Positions 6,497 to 8,931 of a stretch of DNA of 8,931 bases are shown piece after piece. This stretch comes from Elusimicrobiota bacterium (GTDB lineage Bacteria; Elusimicrobiota; Elusimicrobia; UBA1565; UBA9628). Under the pieces are notes generated by a model. That model did not search any database, had not been told where the DNA came from, and saw nothing but the letters and a program-made list of their open reading frames with translations. The stretch spans positions 1 through 8,931 of the forward strand of contig JAGWJU010000036.1 of the NCBI GenBank assembly GCA_028865585.1. The letters are read 5' to 3'. Each line of letters opens with the position of its first letter. Position 1 is the stretch's first letter. The position numbers and the translations under genes are program-made.

Positions 6497-7459
6497 CTAA
6501 TCGCCGGTGTTGTCAAGCAGGAAGTTCGGATCGCATCCAGACGTCTTTCTGATTTTGTAGCGTCCCACCGCTCTCTCTACCAAGCTGTCGTAGTAATTTA
6601 ACCAAACCGAGAGCTTCCCTTCCAGTTGGGCCGGCGCGCCGTCCAAAACGAGCCCGCTGCAGGACGTAATGGAGCCGTTGATTTCGGCGCTGGCGCATTC
6701 GTCGATGAATTCCGGCCTGACGAGCGCGGCTCCAAGCTCCTGGAAGGGGTAGATCGGGTGGTAATCCGGAACTCCCGCCGGGATGTGAGTGGAGCTTTCA
6801 TCGTAGGGGTTGAGCCTTTTCCGCGAGACGCCGAAGCAGACTTTCCTGGTTTTACCGCCGAAGGTCAGTGTTCCCGAATAGTAGTCGACGCCTCCGGCCG
6901 GCTTCCGGCCCAGCCAGACTTCCTCCCGGTAGGAACTTCCCAGCGGAACCTGCCTGTGAAGAAGGAGGTAGCCGTTGGTCGGCACGGCGTAGAAGCTCTG
7001 CGTGCCGGCGTCTTCGCGCAAAAGGGCGACCGTCCTTCCTTTATAGGTGACGAGTCTCCGGGCCATATCGATCTTGAGTTGGGGAAAGCCGAAAATCATG
7101 TTTGAGGACGTTTCGGTTTTTCCGGAGTAGGCGATGTCGGTATAGACGGCTTTAAGAAGAGGCCGGCGGGGGTTGATGTAGTCGAAGCCGAACTCGATGT
7201 AATGTCCTGCGGCGGGTTCGGAGGGTGCGAAGCCGGAGCCGGCGAGCAGGACCGGATCGATTCGTCCGGGAGCGGGCAGCGCGCGCGGAGACGGAGCGGG
7301 GAAGGCCGTCTTGGCCGAGACGGCGGCCGAGAGGCCGCCATTAATCTGGGGCAGGGGATCCCGGTTCCAATCCAAGTTCTGCGCCGCCGCGCCCGCCAGG
7401 GCCGCGAAAACGGCCAGGCTGGAAAACAGGATGATTCTTGCGCTCTTGCTGGTTTTCAT
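6497..7459 (-). CDS. Exported protein of unknown function, phoU-ppk linked
   Basis: I do not recognise this 320-residue protein. It begins with a clear Sec signal peptide: basic MKTSKSAR, a hydrophobic core (IILFSSLAVFAALAGA), and a likely cleavage after AAA (about 26). A proline/alanine-rich linker follows (about 34-82). The body is rich in Tyr, Gly and beta-type segments, for example GHYIEFGFDYINPRRP (85-100), SFYAVPTNGYLLLHRQVPLG (155-174) and SVWLNYYDSLVERAVGRYKI (284-303). Four cysteines (208, 255, 267, 309) could form two disulfides, in keeping with a periplasmic or secreted protein. An ATG at 7471 is in frame, but GGAG (7469-7466) sits 6 nt before the ATG at 7459, which also gives the better signal peptide. 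It lies upstream of phoU-ppk and downstream of a Pho-box-like repeat, suggesting a phosphate-starvation role. No catalytic motif is evident. Confidence 0.85.
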   Translation of the reverse strand: MKTSKSARIILFSSLAVFAALAGAAAQNLDWNRDPLPQINGGLSAAVSAKTAFPAPSPRALPAPGRIDPVLLAGSGFAPSEPAAGHYIEFGFDYINPRRPLLKAVYTDIAYSGKTETSSNMIFGFPQLKIDMARRLVTYKGRTVALLREDAGTQSFYAVPTNGYLLLHRQVPLGSSYREEVWLGRKPAGGVDYYSGTLTFGGKTRKVCFGVSRKRLNPYDESSTHIPAGVPDYHPIYPFQELGAALVRPEFIDECASAEINGSITSCSGLVLDGAPAQLEGKLSVWLNYYDSLVERAVGRYKIRKTSGCDPNFLLDNTGD

Positions 7460-7465
7460 ATCGTG

Positions 7466-7469
7466 CTCC
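7466..7469 (-). promoter_or_regulatory. Shine-Dalgarno site fixing the exported-protein start
   Basis: GGAG on the minus strand is 6 nt before the ATG at 7459 and overlaps codons of the longer in-frame reading from 7471, so it selects the downstream start. Confidence 0.7.
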
Positions 7470-7484
7470 ATTTTTTTGATTGTC

Positions 7485-7512
7485 CGTCAGTCAGTCTTGT
7501 CTTGCTTGCTGC
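7485..7512 (-). repeat. Short tandem tetramer repeats in the leader
   Basis: On the minus strand, the predicted 5' leader of the exported-protein gene consists of back-to-back short repeats: CAAG three times (once with an intervening A), then CTGA twice. No hairpin is obvious. This could be simple-sequence drift or an unstructured leader. Confidence 0.4.
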
Positions 7513-7516
7513 ATGT

Positions 7517-7545
7517 ATGATAACTTGGATCGATTCTACGGACAA
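7517..7545 (-). promoter_or_regulatory. Candidate promoter for the exported protein-phoU-ppk unit
   Basis: TATCAT (7522-7517, 5 of 6) is paired with TTGTCC (7545-7540, 4 of 6) over a 17-nt spacer. Transcription would begin near 7510, leaving a leader of about 51 nt. The Pho-box-like repeat ends 44 nt upstream of the -10, almost the same spacing as at DUF47-pit. Confidence 0.5.
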
Positions 7546-7566
7546 TGCGAGTTCGGTTAATTCCTC

Positions 7567-7584
7567 GTGACATCCGCATGACGA
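7567..7584 (-). promoter_or_regulatory. Pho-box-like operator 2 (divergent exported protein / cytochrome c region)
   Basis: On the minus strand this reads TCGTCAT-GCGG-ATGTCAC, two degenerate Pho half-sites with the same GCGG spacer as operator 1 and the same 11-bp period. Fifteen of 18 positions agree with operator 1. It lies upstream of the minus-strand unit that contains phoU and ppk, and 28 nt before the cytochrome c start on the other strand. Binding by a PhoB-type regulator is inferred from sequence and context. Confidence 0.6.
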
Positions 7585-7601
7585 ATCGCCGTTTGAACAT
7601 C

Positions 7602-7607
7602 GGGAGG
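7602..7607 (+). promoter_or_regulatory. Strong Shine-Dalgarno site of the cytochrome c gene
   Basis: GGGAGG lies 5 nt before the ATG at 7613. It is among the strongest ribosome binding sites in the window and fixes the start. I could not find a convincing plus-strand promoter upstream of it. Confidence 0.8.
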
Positions 7608-7612
7608 AAATA

Positions 7613-8128
7613 ATGGGAAAGGGAATCGTCGTGGGCGCCGTTGGGATCGTTCTGGCGGGGATCGCCGCCGCATGGATTGGGATTTCGTTGGGCTACGCGC
7701 CCTCCAACGCCGACGCCAAGCCTTCCCGCGTCGAGCGCTTCATCGCGATGCACGCGCTTCATGCCGCCATCCGCCGGCTGGCGCCCAAGGGCCCCAACCC
7801 CGTGGCCTCCACGGATTCTAATGTTATCGACGGCATCAGGCTCTACGCCAAGAATTGCGCCGTCTGCCATGGCGGCGCCATGGGCCAACGCTCCAATATC
7901 GCCGAGGGCCTGTATCAAAAGCCGCCGCAGTTGGCCATGGACGGCGTCGAGGACGACCCGGACGGCGTCACCTACTGGAAAATCGCGCACGGCATCCGCA
8001 TGACCGGCATGCCGGCTTTCGATGGCACGCTCTCACAGGAGCAGATCTGGAAAATCGCGCTGTTCTTGAAGCGCATGAATTCGCTTTCGCCCGCGGCAGA
8101 GAAGGTCTGGGACAAGGTCGAGAATTAA
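7613..8128 (+). CDS. Membrane-anchored class I c-type cytochrome
   Basis: This 171-residue protein has one N-terminal hydrophobic segment (about 4-27), probably an uncleaved anchor, then a linker and a single haem-c domain facing the periplasm. The haem site is CAVCH (C82, C85, H86), and the axial methionine is very likely Met133 in TGMPAF (131-136). YWKIAHGIRMTGMPAF and QIWKIALFLKRM (144-155) are the usual helices of cytochrome c / cbb3-type domains (about 70-157). It would carry electrons in a periplasmic chain; the redox partner is not encoded nearby. The gene is single, divergent from the exported-protein unit and convergent with the histidine kinase (28 bp between stops). It may merely adjoin the phosphate genes, although the Pho-box-like element lies within its upstream region. 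Confidence 0.92.
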   Translation: MGKGIVVGAVGIVLAGIAAAWIGISLGYAPSNADAKPSRVERFIAMHALHAAIRRLAPKGPNPVASTDSNVIDGIRLYAKNCAVCHGGAMGQRSNIAEGLYQKPPQLAMDGVEDDPDGVTYWKIAHGIRMTGMPAFDGTLSQEQIWKIALFLKRMNSLSPAAEKVWDKVEN

Positions 8129-8156
8129 AGGCGGCGACCGCTGGGCCGGGTTTCCG

Positions 8157-8931
8157 TCAGGCGAGAGGGGCCGGAAACTCCACGCGGAAAGTCGTTCCTT
8201 CCCCGAAGCGGCTCTCCACCGAGACGCTGCCGCCGTGGCCTTCCACGATGTGCTTGACGATGGCCAGGCCCAGCCCCGTTCCTCCCATTTCCCGCGAGCG
8301 AGCCTTGTCCACTCTGTAGAAACGCTCGAAAATCCTGGGCAGATCCTCGGCCGGAATGCCGCAGCCCGAGTCCTGGATGAACACCGTCTCCCGCCCGTTG
8401 CGCAGCTCCGCGCGGACCTGAACGAGCCCCTTGCCTCCCGTGAACTTGATGGCGTTGTCGATGAGGTTGGTGAAGACCTGCTTTATCTGGCCCTTGTCGG
8501 CTTGGACGTCGGGCATGTCGGGGAAAGGGTCCAGGCGGAGCACGATTTGCTTTTTCTGGGCCAGGGGCATGAGCGCCGCAACGACTTCGGCCGCGGCCCT
8601 CATGAGAGAGACGTTTTCCCGCGCGCCCGGGCGCTGGCCCGATTCGAGGGCGGAGAGCTCCAGCAGATCGTCGACCAAGCGCGACATGCGGTCGGCGCTT
8701 TTCTCGATTTCACGGATGAACTCCTCGGCGGTCTCCCGCTCGGCTAAGGCTCCGGAGGACAGCGTTTCGGAGAAGGCCTTGATGGCGGCCAAAGGCGTGC
8801 GCAGCTCGTGCGAAACGTTGGCCACGAAGTCGCGGCGCATCTCGTCGAGCCGGCGCAGGCGGAAAAAGTCGTTTTCGATGCGTTCCGCGAGACGGTTTAA
8901 GGACTGGGCCAGGCGTCCGTACTCGCCGGGC
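8157..8931 (-). CDS. PhoR-like sensor histidine kinase, C-terminal part, cut by right edge
   Basis: The 257 C-terminal residues in the window are the transmitter of a membrane sensor kinase. The open frame continues through the window edge, so the Met at 8840 is internal. Residues 1-30 of the visible part look like the end of a HAMP domain (EYGRLAQSLNRLAERI). The H-box SHELRTPLAAIKAFSETL (40-57, phosphorylated His41) lies in the HisKA domain. The ATPase domain shows the N-box FTNLIDNAIKFT (153-164), G1 DSGCGIP (187-193), F-box FERFYRVD (201-208) and G2 GGTGLGLAI (216-224). All catalytic residues are present. RRDFVANVSHELRTPL is typical of the PhoR/ResE group, and the neighbours are phosphate genes, so PhoR is the best guess. 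HAMP appears to run straight into HisKA without a PAS domain. The sensor region and any phoB lie beyond the right edge. Confidence 0.93.
   Translation of the reverse strand, partial: PGEYGRLAQSLNRLAERIENDFFRLRRLDEMRRDFVANVSHELRTPLAAIKAFSETLSSGALAERETAEEFIREIEKSADRMSRLVDDLLELSALESGQRPGARENVSLMRAAAEVVAALMPLAQKKQIVLRLDPFPDMPDVQADKGQIKQVFTNLIDNAIKFTGGKGLVQVRAELRNGRETVFIQDSGCGIPAEDLPRIFERFYRVDKARSREMGGTGLGLAIVKHIVEGHGGSVSVESRFGEGTTFRVEFPAPLA

Noticed and set aside
5711..6601. Plus-strand open frame opposite phoU
   Set aside because: PhoU motifs are clear on the minus strand; the antisense frame has no signal of its own.
7460..7471. Longer start of the exported protein at 7471
   Set aside because: Its codons contain the GGAG ribosome binding site of the ATG at 7459, and it would prepend acidic residues to the signal peptide.
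8129..8156. Terminator hairpin between the cytochrome gene and the kinase
   Set aside because: GCGG-CGA-CCGC gives a 4-bp stem with no proper T-tract; too weak to call.
8157..8840. Treating the kinase as a complete gene beginning at 8840
   Set aside because: The frame stays open to the window edge, and the extra 30 residues match a HAMP end; the family needs a membrane sensor part upstream.

Overview
This is a GC-rich, densely packed bacterial window devoted mainly to phosphate. It holds nine protein-coding genes and no RNA genes, mobile elements or CRISPR arrays. Every gene is intact except the two cut by the window edges. The GTP-type PEP carboxykinase, PPK1, Pit/DUF47 pair, CxxCH cytochrome and HAMP-HisKA kinase point to a free-living Gram-negative-type bacterium. 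The lineage cannot be fixed from sequence alone. A poorly sampled phylum such as Elusimicrobiota is a guess, not a result.

Layout from left to right: the left edge cuts pckG (minus strand, 5' part only). Upstream of it, on the same strand, lie pit (phosphate transporter) and a DUF47/PhoU-like Pit-accessory gene, with gaps of 8 and 9 nt. A 168-bp divergent intergenic region separates these from a plus-strand CYTH-domain (triphosphate tunnel) gene. That gene converges on ppk, which follows phoU, which follows a gene for an unrecognised exported protein; these three lie on the minus strand, apparently as one unit. A second divergent region of 153 bp separates the exported-protein gene from a plus-strand membrane-anchored cytochrome c. 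The cytochrome gene converges on a PhoR-like histidine kinase cut by the right edge.

How they fit together: Pit with DUF47 imports phosphate, PPK1 stores it as polyphosphate, the CYTH protein probably handles a triphosphate or polyphosphate, PhoU links phosphate status to signalling, and the PhoR-like kinase is the likely sensor. No Pst transporter is present in the window.

The most interesting signal is regulatory. Both divergent intergenic regions carry an 18-bp Pho-box-like direct repeat (TGTCA-type half-sites, identical GCGG spacer, 15 of 18 bases shared). In each case it lies 44-45 nt upstream of a TATSAT -10 candidate on the minus strand. One box would serve DUF47-pit and the other would serve the exported protein-phoU-ppk. 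This makes the unknown exported protein a candidate new member of a phosphate-starvation regulon. A second point of interest is an extended -10 promoter that contains the pit stop codon and predicts a leaderless pckG mRNA.
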